DNA of 64,000 nt, from NCBI RefSeq assembly GCF_016765675.1, contig NZ_JAESWB010000371.1, forward strand, positions 62,001 to 126,000, read 5' to 3'. A model generated the notes under the pieces. It did no database searches, was not told the DNA's origin, and saw only the letters and a list, made by a program, of their open reading frames with translations. Shown piece after piece: positions 25,943 to 35,023 of this stretch (the first letter of the stretch is position 1; each line of letters opens with the position of its first letter). This DNA is from Neobacillus paridis. Lineage in GTDB: Bacteria > Bacillota > Bacilli > Bacillales > Cytobacillaceae. The position numbers and the translations under genes are program-made.

Positions 25943-26698
25943 CTAGTAAACAGATCGGCCGCCACTTAAGTCATAGCATTGTGCTGTTACATATGCCGCT
26001 TCATCGGAAACAAGGAAATTCACTACGTTTGCAACCTCCTCCGGTTTCCCAAGACGCCCCATCGGAATCTTCGCTAGCAATGATTGGAAATATTCTTCGG
26101 TCATGTTGTTCACCATTTCACCTTCAATCATGGTTGGCGTTACGCAGTTTACCGTTACACCTGTTTTAGCAATCTCTTTTCCAATTGATTTCGTCAGTGC
26201 GATTACCCCTGCCTTTGCGGATACATATGGGGCTAACCTTGGATTTCCTTCCTTTGCAGAAACGGAAGATATATTTACAATTCGGCCGTAACCTTGCTCC
26301 ATCATGCCGCCGACTACCGCTTGGCAACAAAGGTAGGTTCCTTTCAAGTTAACAGCTATCACCTTATCCCAATCCGATTCAGCTATTTCCTTAAAAGGAA
26401 CGGAAGGGCCCAGTATTCCGGCAACATTGACAAGAATATCAATCCTGCCAAAATGTTCGACACTTTTATTTACCATTTCGTCAACTTCTTCTTTTACTGC
26501 CACATTCACATACTGGGGCATGGCTTTGAATCCTGCTTCATTAAGCTCTCTTGCAACTAGCTCGGCATTTCCTAAGTTTATATCAGCAACCACAACCGCA
26601 GCTCCTTCTTTTGCCAACCTGAATGCAACTGCTTTCCCGATGTTTTGTCCTGCTCCGGTAACAATGGCTGTTTTACCGGCTAGCTTCATTTCGCCCAT
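25943..26698 (-). CDS. Short-chain dehydrogenase/reductase, FabG-like
   Basis: The 251-residue SDR has the cofactor loop TGAGQNIGKAVA, the NNAG-equivalent NVAGILG, catalytic Ser in VNISSVSA and YxxxK in APYVSAKAG. Classical SDRs of this type reduce or oxidise beta-keto/hydroxy acyl groups or cyclic alcohols. The start overlaps the last 13 bases of the upstream acyl-CoA dehydrogenase gene, with GGAGG inside that gene, so the two are translationally coupled. Confidence 0.88.
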   Translation of the reverse strand: MGEMKLAGKTAIVTGAGQNIGKAVAFRLAKEGAAVVVADINLGNAELVARELNEAGFKAMPQYVNVAVKEEVDEMVNKSVEHFGRIDILVNVAGILGPSVPFKEIAESDWDKVIAVNLKGTYLCCQAVVGGMMEQGYGRIVNISSVSAKEGNPRLAPYVSAKAGVIALTKSIGKEIAKTGVTVNCVTPTMIEGEMVNNMTEEYFQSLLAKIPMGRLGKPEEVANVVNFLVSDEAAYVTAQCYDLSGGRSVY

Positions 26699-27834
26699 TG
26701 TTTTAATACCTCCCTGGAAATGACAATTTGCTGAATCTGATTCGTACCTTCGAAAATTTGTGTTAGTTTGGCATCACGGAAATAGCGTTCGACATTGTAA
26801 TCTTTACAATAACCATATCCACCGTGGATCTGGATCGCATTTGTTGTATGCTTCATAACCGCTTCCGTTGCAAACCATTTCGCCATCGATGCTTCGCGGG
26901 TGAACTTTTTCCCTTGATCTTTTAAATAGGCTGCACGATATGTAAGAAGGGTGGCAGCATCAAGATCAGTAGCCATTTCGGAAATCATCGCTTGGATTAA
27001 TTGAAAACTGCTGATTTTTTGGCCAAATTGTTTCCGATTCTCTGCATAGTTTACACTTTCCTCCAGTGCAGCCTGCATCAGCCCGACCGCCAATGCAGCT
27101 ACTTCAATCCGGCCGCTGTCAAGCGAATGCAGAGCAATTTTTATCCCTTGACCTTCTTCCCCTAACATGCAGCTTTTTGGAACCCGAACATTCTCGAACA
27201 TTAATTCACATACTGGATTTCCCTTTTGCCCTAATTTGCGTTCTCGTTTTCCTACCGTAAATCCGGGGGTTCCTTTCTCAACTATAAAAGCACTGATTCC
27301 TTTGGAGCCTTTGTCCGGGTCCGTAACGGCAAAGACAATTGTAAAATCTGCAACATTGCCCATTGTGATCCACATTTTACTTCCATTGATAACATATTCA
27401 TCACCGTCCAATTTGGCCTGCGTCTTAATACTTGAAGCATCAGAACCGGAACCGCTTTCAGATAAGGCAAAAGAACCAATTATTTCTCCCTTAGCCATTG
27501 CCGGTATAAATTTCTGTTTTTGTTCTTCATTCCCATAATGGTACATGCAGAACAAATGATGGCGGACGGAAGAGAAAATATTGGCCACTGCTGCAGAAGC
27601 CTTGGCAATCTCAATACTGGCAATAACGGCAGCGGTGGAATCAGCTCCGCTTCCGCCATACTTTTCCGGCATATTGATAGCAAGAAGTCCAAGTTTTCCA
27701 GCCTCTCTAAAGATATCCATGGGGAATTCGTCGGTTTCGTCAATTTCAGCAGCGTGGGGCTTCACCATTTCCTCTGCAAAACTTCTTACCATTTGCTGCA
27801 TCATTTTCTGCTCTTCTGTCAATTCAAATATCAT
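26686..27834 (-). CDS. Acyl-CoA dehydrogenase
   Basis: The 382-residue FAD enzyme has SFALSESGSGSDASS, WITMGNVADFTIVFA, RKQFGQKISSFQLIQAMI and the C-terminal QIHGGYGYCKDYNVERYFRDAKLTQIFEGTNQIQ; the Glu in FEGTNQIQ is where short- and medium-chain enzymes place the catalytic base. It should form an enoyl-CoA and pass electrons to the ETF encoded at 36-38 kb. The start overlaps the CoA-transferase stop (TAATG). Confidence 0.9.
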   Translation of the reverse strand: MIFELTEEQKMMQQMVRSFAEEMVKPHAAEIDETDEFPMDIFREAGKLGLLAINMPEKYGGSGADSTAAVIASIEIAKASAAVANIFSSVRHHLFCMYHYGNEEQKQKFIPAMAKGEIIGSFALSESGSGSDASSIKTQAKLDGDEYVINGSKMWITMGNVADFTIVFAVTDPDKGSKGISAFIVEKGTPGFTVGKRERKLGQKGNPVCELMFENVRVPKSCMLGEEGQGIKIALHSLDSGRIEVAALAVGLMQAALEESVNYAENRKQFGQKISSFQLIQAMISEMATDLDAATLLTYRAAYLKDQGKKFTREASMAKWFATEAVMKHTTNAIQIHGGYGYCKDYNVERYFRDAKLTQIFEGTNQIQQIVISREVLKQWAK

Positions 27835-29021
27835 TAAATAATTCCCCTTTCAGCAAGCAACTTCAATCTTTCGTCAGAAAAATTTAATAATCCCTTATAA
27901 ACTTCTTCATTATGCTGACCTAAGGACGGCGGTGGAGTTTCAATTCCCGCAGGGGTTAAGGAAAGTTTTGGTGTGATTCCGGATACTCTTAGTTTTCCGG
28001 CTATGGGATGTTCTATTTCCGGCGCCATATTTCTGGCCTTTACATGTGGATCGTTAATTAGCTGATCAACGCTATATACAGGTCCACAAATGACACCTGC
28101 TTCATTCAATAATTCCACTACATCATTCACATTTTTTTCTGCAACCCAATTCTGTGTAATACTATCCACTTCTTCGACGTTTTCGACTCTTTTGCTCGGA
28201 GAATTAAATTTTGGATCATCATAAAGCTCCGGCCTACCCAAAACTTCTACAAAACGTTTCCATAATGCATTAGAAGATACCCCAATGGCAACATAGCCAT
28301 CTTTTGCTAAATAACAGTTATAAGGAGCAATACCCGGAATTCTGCTTCCCATTCTTTCGGTAATTCTTCCTAATCCGACATAGTTAGGTATGACATTTTC
28401 CAGTACAGCAATGATACTGTCGAGAAGCGCAGCATCGACATGCTGCCCAAGTCCAGTTTTTTCTCGATAATACAGCGCTGACAATGTACCATATGTCGCA
28501 TATAAACCACCTAAAAAATCACCCATCGCATTTCCAGTTCGAACCGGTGGGCCATCTTTTTCTCCGGTCATGAACATCATACCGCCCATTGCTTGGGCAA
28601 CAATATCTAGTCCAGGACGCTTGGAATATGGTCCTGTCTGCCCAAATCCGGAAACAGATGTCATAATAATCCCGGTATTAATTTCTCTTAGATGTTCATA
28701 ACCAATATTCCATTTATCCATTGTTCCTGGACGGTTATTTTCAACCACGATATCTGAAATCTTCGCTAAATCACGAAATATTTCCTGTCCCTCCGGTGTC
28801 CGAAGATTGAGGGTAATACTCTTTTTATTTCTGTTTGAAGCTAAAAAGCATGAACCTTCACCATTTATAAGTGGAGCAAAATGTCGAGAGTCATCTCCTC
28901 CTCCCGGCAATTCAACATGCAGTACTTCAGCTCCCATATCAGCAAGTAACATTTCTACATAGGGCCCTGCAAGCATTCTTGTAGCGCCAAGAACCCTAAT
29001 TCCTGATAAAGCTTTTGACAA
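27834..29021 (-). CDS. Family III (CaiB/BaiF) CoA-transferase
   Basis: The ~395-residue enzyme transfers CoA between an acyl-CoA and a carboxylic acid. Signatures are IRVLGATRMLAGPYVEMLLADMGAEVLHVE, NRNKKSITLNLRTPEG, GFGQTGPYSKRPGLD and a conserved Asp in the GLD/ALLDS region expected to form the aspartyl-CoA intermediate. The start is TTG 29021 after TAGGAGGA; the longer frame to 29138 has no family-like residues. As the first gene of its operon it probably activates the substrate acid. Confidence 0.88.
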   Translation of the reverse strand: MSKALSGIRVLGATRMLAGPYVEMLLADMGAEVLHVELPGGGDDSRHFAPLINGEGSCFLASNRNKKSITLNLRTPEGQEIFRDLAKISDIVVENNRPGTMDKWNIGYEHLREINTGIIMTSVSGFGQTGPYSKRPGLDIVAQAMGGMMFMTGEKDGPPVRTGNAMGDFLGGLYATYGTLSALYYREKTGLGQHVDAALLDSIIAVLENVIPNYVGLGRITERMGSRIPGIAPYNCYLAKDGYVAIGVSSNALWKRFVEVLGRPELYDDPKFNSPSKRVENVEEVDSITQNWVAEKNVNDVVELLNEAGVICGPVYSVDQLINDPHVKARNMAPEIEHPIAGKLRVSGITPKLSLTPAGIETPPPSLGQHNEEVYKGLLNFSDERLKLLAERGII

Positions 29022-29164
29022 TGATCCATTCCTCCTAATTAAAAAATAAGTTTGTGTAAATATTGAATTTTCAGAATAGGGAAAGCCGTAAGATTCCACC
29101 TTAGTTCTGTAGAAAACAGGAAGGGACTTTAAAATCACCAGCTATCACTTTTAATTTATATATA

Positions 29165-29181
29165 TGCAAAAATCATGCCAA
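29165..29181 (-). promoter_or_regulatory. Sigma-54 promoter for the CoA-transferase operon
   Basis: The minus strand reads TTGGCATGATTTTTGCA (GG-N10-GC). It is about 145 bases upstream of the corrected TTG start and drives nine genes down to 19.0 kb. The interval 29182-29381 up to the regulator has no gene; TCACTTTAATAAAAG near 29280 resembles half of the repeat at 18817. Confidence 0.88.
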
Positions 29182-29381
29182 GTCGGGGAGTGGATCTCTT
29201 ACATAAATGTCCACTACTTTTTGAAATACTACTAAAATACCAAGATTTTTAATTCGTGCAATCTTCCATTATCTGCATCACTTTAATAAAAGTTAAATGT
29301 ATTTTTTATAAGTGTTCAAAAATAAATCATGATGTAGAAATATCGTTAAGATATTAAACGGTGTTTCCTCAGGGCTTTTAA

Positions 29382-31280
29382 TTAATATTCATTTAATTTC
29401 TTCCATAAAGTCGTTCGGCTAATTCCCAGCATTTCAGCTACAAGAGTACGATTGTTGTCATAACGTTCGAGCATTTGTTCAATTACTTGTTTTTCAATTT
29501 GCTCCATCGTTCCATGGTTAACAATCATTATATCTTCATTAAATACATCACTGTTTTCCTCTGTTTCTCTAATACATTCCTGAATAAATTCATTTTCATC
29601 TTTTTGATTTTTCACCCTTAACTGTAAACGTTCGACTAAGTTTTCCAATTGTCTAATATTTCCTGGCCAACTGTATGATATGAAAAAATTTTGAATGTCT
29701 TTGGAAAGATGATGGAAGGTTTTATCTGTGCCTATTTGCTTGAAGCTATTATTTACTAATGCAGGAATGTCTTCTTTTCGCTTTCTTAGAGGGGGTACCC
29801 TTAAATGCAAGACACTCAGCCGAAAATAAAGATCTGACCGAAATTTCCCTTCCTTCACCAATTCCCATAGTCTTTGATTAGTGGCTGCAATAATCCGGAT
29901 ATTGACAGGAGTTACCCGATCCCCTCCGACCCGCATAACCTCTTTCTCTTGAAGCACCCTTAACAAACGGGTTTGAATGTGCGGCGGAATCTCTCCTATC
30001 TCATCAAGAAAAATGGTTCCTTCATGTGCCAGTTCGAAATAACCTTGTCGCCCTCCTTTATTTGCACCTGTAAAAGCTCCTTCCGCATATCCAAATAATT
30101 CACTTTCCAATAAGGAGTCCGGCAGCGCAGCTAGGTTTACCGCGACAAAAGGGCCGTCCTTTCGTTTGCTGGCATTATGTATTCCTTGGGCAATCAATTC
30201 TTTCCCCGTACCGCTTTCGCCTAAAATGAGAACGGTTGAATCAGTATGGGCATACTCTTTAGCAACCTGAACCACATTCTCCATTTTTTGACCTGAATAA
30301 ATAATGTCATCAAGTGTAAACTTTGCCACAAGACCTTTTGAGTGAAGTTCCCTGCGGACCTTACTTTCTAATTTTTGTATTTTACTAAACTCCCTGCAGG
30401 TTACAACTGTTCCTACTCTCTCATGATTGGCAATAACAGGTTCATAGGTGACAATCAGTTCCTGGAATGTAAAACTGCCTTTTTGAACGGAATTAATCTT
30501 TTTATCTTTTAATAATTGGACTATCTTTGAATCGGCTACTTCTTTGAGCTTTTTACCAATTACTGCTTCTTCCTTGACCTTAAAAATACGTTCAATCGCA
30601 GGGTTCAACGTTTCAATCTCCCCGCTTTGATTTAATAATAAAATCCCTTCTTCCGAAGCATTTATGACAGCGTTCAACTTCTCTGCCCTTTCCTTCATAA
30701 TTATACGATCTTGTGCAACTTTATCAGCTAGAATCAAAGCACGCTTTATGGATCTTTCTCCAAGTGTAATGTACATGCTTTTCATGCCATGACTCCGGGC
30801 AAGATCTTTAACGCGAACTCCGCCACCAACCACAACATCCATTCCCAATCTTTTGGCTTCCTTAACTTGTTTGACTAGTTCTTCCTGTGTTTTATAAGTT
30901 AGGATTTCTACTTTAAAACCGATAATTTCAAACATGGTATCAAAATCAAATAGAAACCCCTCTTCTGGGTAGGTGATAAAGCACACTTTGTCACCCAAAT
31001 TTTTAGCCCGGATAAGTGCCTGCATAATATCAGAGTTAGTTGAATCGCTATATATTACCGGTAGGTCTATTACCTTTTTAAGCGCATTCGCAGTTCCAGC
31101 TCGGCTTACAACAACTTCATATCCGCCTTTTGCAATTAGCGTTATAACTTCCCGAACGGCTTCATCCAGAATCCCCTCAACAACTGTCACCTTAAAATTT
31201 AACTCAGAAGCTACCTTTTCAATCATTTTTGTCATCTCCGGGTAACCAGAAGTCATGATCATTTTATATTTCACAACCAT
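29382..31280 (-). CDS. Sigma-54-dependent activator with PrpR_N sensor, PAS and HTH_8
   Basis: The 632-residue regulator has a PrpR_N-like receptor (~10-185), a PAS domain (~200-310), an AAA+ domain and a C-terminal Fis-type helix-turn-helix (~595-632). Walker A GESGTGKE is near 354, GAFTGA (contact with sigma-54) at 401-406 and Walker B GTIFLDEIGE near 421. PrpR_N domains bind propionate-pathway acids such as methylcitrate; this one may sense the island's acid or CoA-derived intermediate. It lies in the middle of the regulon and has no sigma-54 promoter of its own that I can see. Confidence 0.9.
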   Translation of the reverse strand: MVVKYKMIMTSGYPEMTKMIEKVASELNFKVTVVEGILDEAVREVITLIAKGGYEVVVSRAGTANALKKVIDLPVIYSDSTNSDIMQALIRAKNLGDKVCFITYPEEGFLFDFDTMFEIIGFKVEILTYKTQEELVKQVKEAKRLGMDVVVGGGVRVKDLARSHGMKSMYITLGERSIKRALILADKVAQDRIIMKERAEKLNAVINASEEGILLLNQSGEIETLNPAIERIFKVKEEAVIGKKLKEVADSKIVQLLKDKKINSVQKGSFTFQELIVTYEPVIANHERVGTVVTCREFSKIQKLESKVRRELHSKGLVAKFTLDDIIYSGQKMENVVQVAKEYAHTDSTVLILGESGTGKELIAQGIHNASKRKDGPFVAVNLAALPDSLLESELFGYAEGAFTGANKGGRQGYFELAHEGTIFLDEIGEIPPHIQTRLLRVLQEKEVMRVGGDRVTPVNIRIIAATNQRLWELVKEGKFRSDLYFRLSVLHLRVPPLRKRKEDIPALVNNSFKQIGTDKTFHHLSKDIQNFFISYSWPGNIRQLENLVERLQLRVKNQKDENEFIQECIRETEENSDVFNEDIMIVNHGTMEQIEKQVIEQMLERYDNNRTLVAEMLGISRTTLWKKLNEY

Positions 31281-31481
31281 ACCCTCCCTTTACTTTAAAA
31301 AACCAAACTCAAAATCCCCCAAAACCAATGGGATAGTGAGATACTAAGTACAAAAGATTATTAAAGCTATTTTTTTAATTGTTAAGTCTTTTTTAAAAAC
31401 TTATTAAAAAATAGTTTGAAATACTATTTTAAATATTTAAAATTTTGTATTATTTTGTCTTATTATTAGTTTATAATGAAA

Positions 31482-31509
31482 TAGTCGATATTCCAAGGAA
31501 CATCGACTA
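31482..31509. terminator. 13-bp palindromic hairpin after the acyl-CoA synthetase operon
   Basis: TAGTCGATATTCC and GGAACATCGACTA pair with one mismatch and a two-base centre. On the minus strand it follows the synthetase stop and is trailed by TTTCATTATAA. It may be a terminator or an operator for the regulator gene. Confidence 0.55.
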
Positions 31510-31553
31510 GAAATAATTCTATTATTTTCATTTGATTGTGTTCAAATTTAGTT

Positions 31554-33683
31554 TCAAGTTATACCCTTTTCTTTTAATATTTCACTGTACTTTACCAAAT
31601 AATCCATGACACTGACTACTCTTTCCGGTGTCGGATATACAGGTAGTTTTTCTTTGTTGTATAATTCCATTGCCTGCGGTGCAATGTTATCTGCCCCTAA
31701 ACGTCCGATTACTAACGGTTTGTCATTTTCTTTAAAAATTTCAATTAATGACTGGGCAATGATGAAAGCACCCGGGTCTGCATTGGTCGTCAGCATGACG
31801 ATGATACCATCAATATTGGGATCTTTCATGACATTTTCGACTACTTTTTTAAACATCTCTGGAACGGCAATTACCTCTGCTGTCACATCGACAGGGTTTT
31901 GGGCAGAGCCAAATGGAGGAATATATTTTTTTATTTCCTCCGATGTGTCAACTAACTCGGGTATTTCCAGCCCTTTTTCTGAACAAAGATCAGCAATAAT
32001 ACTGCAGGCACCACCCGAAGCGGTAATAACCCCAATTCTTTTCCCCTTTGGTAAAGGCTGCACAGTAAAGGCCCGCGAAACATCAATGATTTCATCAATC
32101 CGGTTAATTCTTAATACTCCAAATTTTTTAAAGACAGATGAATAGACTGCATCATCCCCCGCAATCGAACCTGTATGGGATTGAACGGCTCTTTTGCCAA
32201 TGCTGGATCTACCAGTTTTGTATACTAACACAGGCTTTTTCGCCTTAAGCGCTCTTGCGGAAGCTAATGAAAAGGCCTTCGGATTCTTAATCCCCTCCAT
32301 GAAGACGGTGATTACCTTGGTTAACTCATCCTCAATCAATACTTCCATAAAGTCACTTGTTGTTAAATCAGCTTCATTGGCTACACTAATCCAACGGCTG
32401 AAACCCGCCCCCTGCTCCCAGGCTCTGCTTAACAACGCACTACCCATCGCGCCGCTTTGGGAAACAAAGCCAATGTTTCCGGGAACCTTTACTTTTGTTT
32501 CAAGTGCTGCTCCAAAGGCTGTATAAATATTATTATTTGGGCTGGCAATCCCAATTGAATTCGGCCCAAGAACAAGGATATTCCCTTTTTTAGCAATCGC
32601 TAAAATCTGTTCCTGGAGCTTTTTCCCTTCTTCTCCAGTTTCCGCAAATCCGGAAGAATAGATGATGGCTGCCTTTACTCCCTTGGCCACACATTCTTCC
32701 ATTACGTCTGGAACATGTTTGGCTGCTACAATTATGCAGGCTAATTCCACTTCATCCGGAACCTCTAAAAGACTTGGATATGCTTTATACCCTTTCACTT
32801 CCTTAGCCCCAGGATTAATCGGAAAGAGCTTACCTTTGTAACCGTTTTCTACAACATATTTAAATAACCTGCCGCCATTTTTCTTTTCATTCGTCGATGC
32901 CCCTATAACGGCAATGGATTGCGGGTTGATCATCTGCTTCAAATGACTTAAATCTTTTCTCACCAGTTCCTTTTCTTTATGTTTAGTGATTAAAATCCTT
33001 ACATCACAGATATAGGCATCATTATCCGTAAATATCACTGGATTCAAATCTAGTTCCTCAATTTCAGGATGTTCCTCTATCAAGTCATTTAATGAAAGAC
33101 AGATTGTATAAATTAACTGTTTATTTATGCCCTTTTTCCCTCTGTAGCCTTCAATCATTTGATAGCTTTTTAATTCTTTCAGCATTTCTTCTACATCATC
33201 AACGGAAACCGGCATCATTCTCATTGAAAAATCTTTAATGATTTCAACAAATATGCCGCCAAGGCCAATTACTAATTGATGACCAAAGGTTGGATCCTTT
33301 TTTATTCCAAAAATTAATTCCATCCCCTTTGGTACAAACTCCTGAACAAGGACACCAGCAATGTCCGCTCCTGGGTTATTCTTTAACGCGTTTTTTACAA
33401 TCTCATCATAAGCAGATGTCAATTCATCTTCATTCTTAAGATTTACCTTCACAACGCCAGCATCTGATTTATGAATAATTTCTCTGGACATTCCTTTTAA
33501 CACAATCGGGTAACCAATCTCTGTCGCAATTTGGCAGGCTTGCTCTTTACTCTTAGCAATCGTTGATCTTGCGATAGGCAGTTCATATTTTCGTAAAAGG
33601 TCGGCTCCTTCATGTTCCATTAAAAATGTCCCAGACTGGATATCTGTACCAAGCCCTGCGCATAAAGTTTTATTTTCTGCCAA
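31554..33683 (-). CDS. NDP-forming acyl-CoA synthetase, fused subunits
   Basis: The 709-residue protein joins an ATP-grasp domain (~15-230; EGADLLRKYELPIA, VLKGMSREIIHKSDAGVV) to a CoA-binding Rossmann domain (~255-380; SIAVIGASTNEKKNGG) and a ligase domain with the phospho-His in VQSHTGSIAGDDAVY. Many ADP-forming acetate-CoA ligases have these parts in the opposite order. It makes an acyl-CoA with ATP or, in reverse, saves ATP. The start is TTG after AGGAGG, 25 bases after the acyl-CoA dehydrogenase gene. Confidence 0.88.
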   Translation of the reverse strand: MAENKTLCAGLGTDIQSGTFLMEHEGADLLRKYELPIARSTIAKSKEQACQIATEIGYPIVLKGMSREIIHKSDAGVVKVNLKNEDELTSAYDEIVKNALKNNPGADIAGVLVQEFVPKGMELIFGIKKDPTFGHQLVIGLGGIFVEIIKDFSMRMMPVSVDDVEEMLKELKSYQMIEGYRGKKGINKQLIYTICLSLNDLIEEHPEIEELDLNPVIFTDNDAYICDVRILITKHKEKELVRKDLSHLKQMINPQSIAVIGASTNEKKNGGRLFKYVVENGYKGKLFPINPGAKEVKGYKAYPSLLEVPDEVELACIIVAAKHVPDVMEECVAKGVKAAIIYSSGFAETGEEGKKLQEQILAIAKKGNILVLGPNSIGIASPNNNIYTAFGAALETKVKVPGNIGFVSQSGAMGSALLSRAWEQGAGFSRWISVANEADLTTSDFMEVLIEDELTKVITVFMEGIKNPKAFSLASARALKAKKPVLVYKTGRSSIGKRAVQSHTGSIAGDDAVYSSVFKKFGVLRINRIDEIIDVSRAFTVQPLPKGKRIGVITASGGACSIIADLCSEKGLEIPELVDTSEEIKKYIPPFGSAQNPVDVTAEVIAVPEMFKKVVENVMKDPNIDGIIVMLTTNADPGAFIIAQSLIEIFKENDKPLVIGRLGADNIAPQAMELYNKEKLPVYPTPERVVSVMDYLVKYSEILKEKGIT

Positions 33684-33707
33684 CTCATATCCTCCTAAAA
33701 ACCCTAT

Positions 33708-34856
33708 TTATTTTTTTCTTTGGCTAAATCTCATGCCAAATACATCTTCAGCAATTTTATTTTTCATCATTTCAGGGGTTCCTCCGGCAATCATCCAACC
33801 TCTTACTCTTCTAAAAATATATTCCAGTGGGTAATCAGTAGAATAGCCGTAGCCTCCAAATATTTGTACCGCCTCGTGTGCTACTTCAAATGCAGTTGTA
33901 TTTACATAGGCTTTTGCAATCGAGGATTCAATTGGACTTGGTGCTCCTTTATCGGCATTTGTTGCTGCACGGTATAATAACAATCTGGCTGCATCCAATT
34001 TCATTTTCATTTCTGCCACTTTCCATTGAATTCCTTGGAATTCGGCTAACAGCTTACCAAATTGCTTGCGTTCCTTGGCATGTTCAACTGCCAAATCAAA
34101 CGCAGACTGGCCAAGAGCCAATGATCTCGCTGTATTTCCCATCCTTTCGATATTAAACATCATAAACAATTTTCTAAAGCCGTCTTCTGGAACAAGGATG
34201 TTTCCTACAGGGACCTCACAATGATCAAAATATAATGCGCAATGCTCCTCCCCTGACATATGGTATTCCGTTTTTCCAACGGTGAAGCCTGGAGCATCTC
34301 TTTCCACTAAAACAGCACCAGAGGATTTCACACCCTCGCCAAACCGAACCCATACAACATAATAAGAATTGTGCGGTCCATGGGTATTAAATACTTTTGA
34401 TCCATTAATAATGACTTTATCGCCTTCAATGCTGGCTCTTGTACTTAAATCGGTAACAGCCGAACCGGCATTAGGTTCTGACATGGCAACGGAAATAAGC
34501 TTTTCACCTGATAAAATGGATGGCAATACCCTTTGTTTTAATTCTTTGCTCCCATAAGCAGATAACTGACGAATGGCACCGAAATTTCCCACCTGAAACA
34601 TATCAGCGGTATTTGGGCAAACCTTCGCGATTTCCTCCATTACAATGATGGCATCAATTAGTGCTGAACCTTGACCACCATCTTCTTCAGGCAGCGTCAT
34701 TCCCATTAATCCATGTTCGGCAAGAATCTTGGCATTTTCCCACGGAACCTCCCCACTCTTTGCCCATGTATAAGCTTTTTCTGAAAATTTCTCTTTTGCA
34801 AAATTTCTTGCCCATTTTTGTAACTCTAGTTGATCTGCTGTTAAATTAAAGTCCAT
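33708..34856 (-). CDS. Acyl-CoA dehydrogenase
   Basis: The 382-residue enzyme has VAMSEPNAGSAVTDL, VWVRFGEGVKSSGAVLV, RKQFGKLLAEFQGIQWKVAEMKM and QIFGGYGYSTDYPLEYIFRRVRGWMIAGGTPEMMKN. The C-terminal loop reads IAGGTPEMMKN in place of the usual FEGTxxIQ, so the catalytic base must lie elsewhere, as in long-chain or aryl-CoA types. It shares an operon with the acyl-CoA synthetase. A sigma-54 promoter lies 46 bases upstream. Start is ATG after GGAGGAG. Confidence 0.88.
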   Translation of the reverse strand: MDFNLTADQLELQKWARNFAKEKFSEKAYTWAKSGEVPWENAKILAEHGLMGMTLPEEDGGQGSALIDAIIVMEEIAKVCPNTADMFQVGNFGAIRQLSAYGSKELKQRVLPSILSGEKLISVAMSEPNAGSAVTDLSTRASIEGDKVIINGSKVFNTHGPHNSYYVVWVRFGEGVKSSGAVLVERDAPGFTVGKTEYHMSGEEHCALYFDHCEVPVGNILVPEDGFRKLFMMFNIERMGNTARSLALGQSAFDLAVEHAKERKQFGKLLAEFQGIQWKVAEMKMKLDAARLLLYRAATNADKGAPSPIESSIAKAYVNTTAFEVAHEAVQIFGGYGYSTDYPLEYIFRRVRGWMIAGGTPEMMKNKIAEDVFGMRFSQRKK

Positions 34857-34901
34857 TTTTTCTCCTCCTAAGTTATATATACACTCTTCGATTCTATATC
34901 T

Positions 34902-34918
34902 TGCATAATTCGTGCCAA
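34902..34918 (-). promoter_or_regulatory. Sigma-54 promoter for acyl-CoA dehydrogenase-synthetase operon
   Basis: The minus strand reads TTGGCACGAATTATGCA with correct GG-N10-GC spacing, 46 bases before the start codon. Confidence 0.9.
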
Positions 34919-35023
34919 CTATTTATTTTGACTCCCCCTCCATTCAAGACATCCTGCTTCCATCCAGTTATTTTTTTGTTTACATATTGAACGAGGTTGT
35001 TAATTTTCTTGACGAGGATTTAT

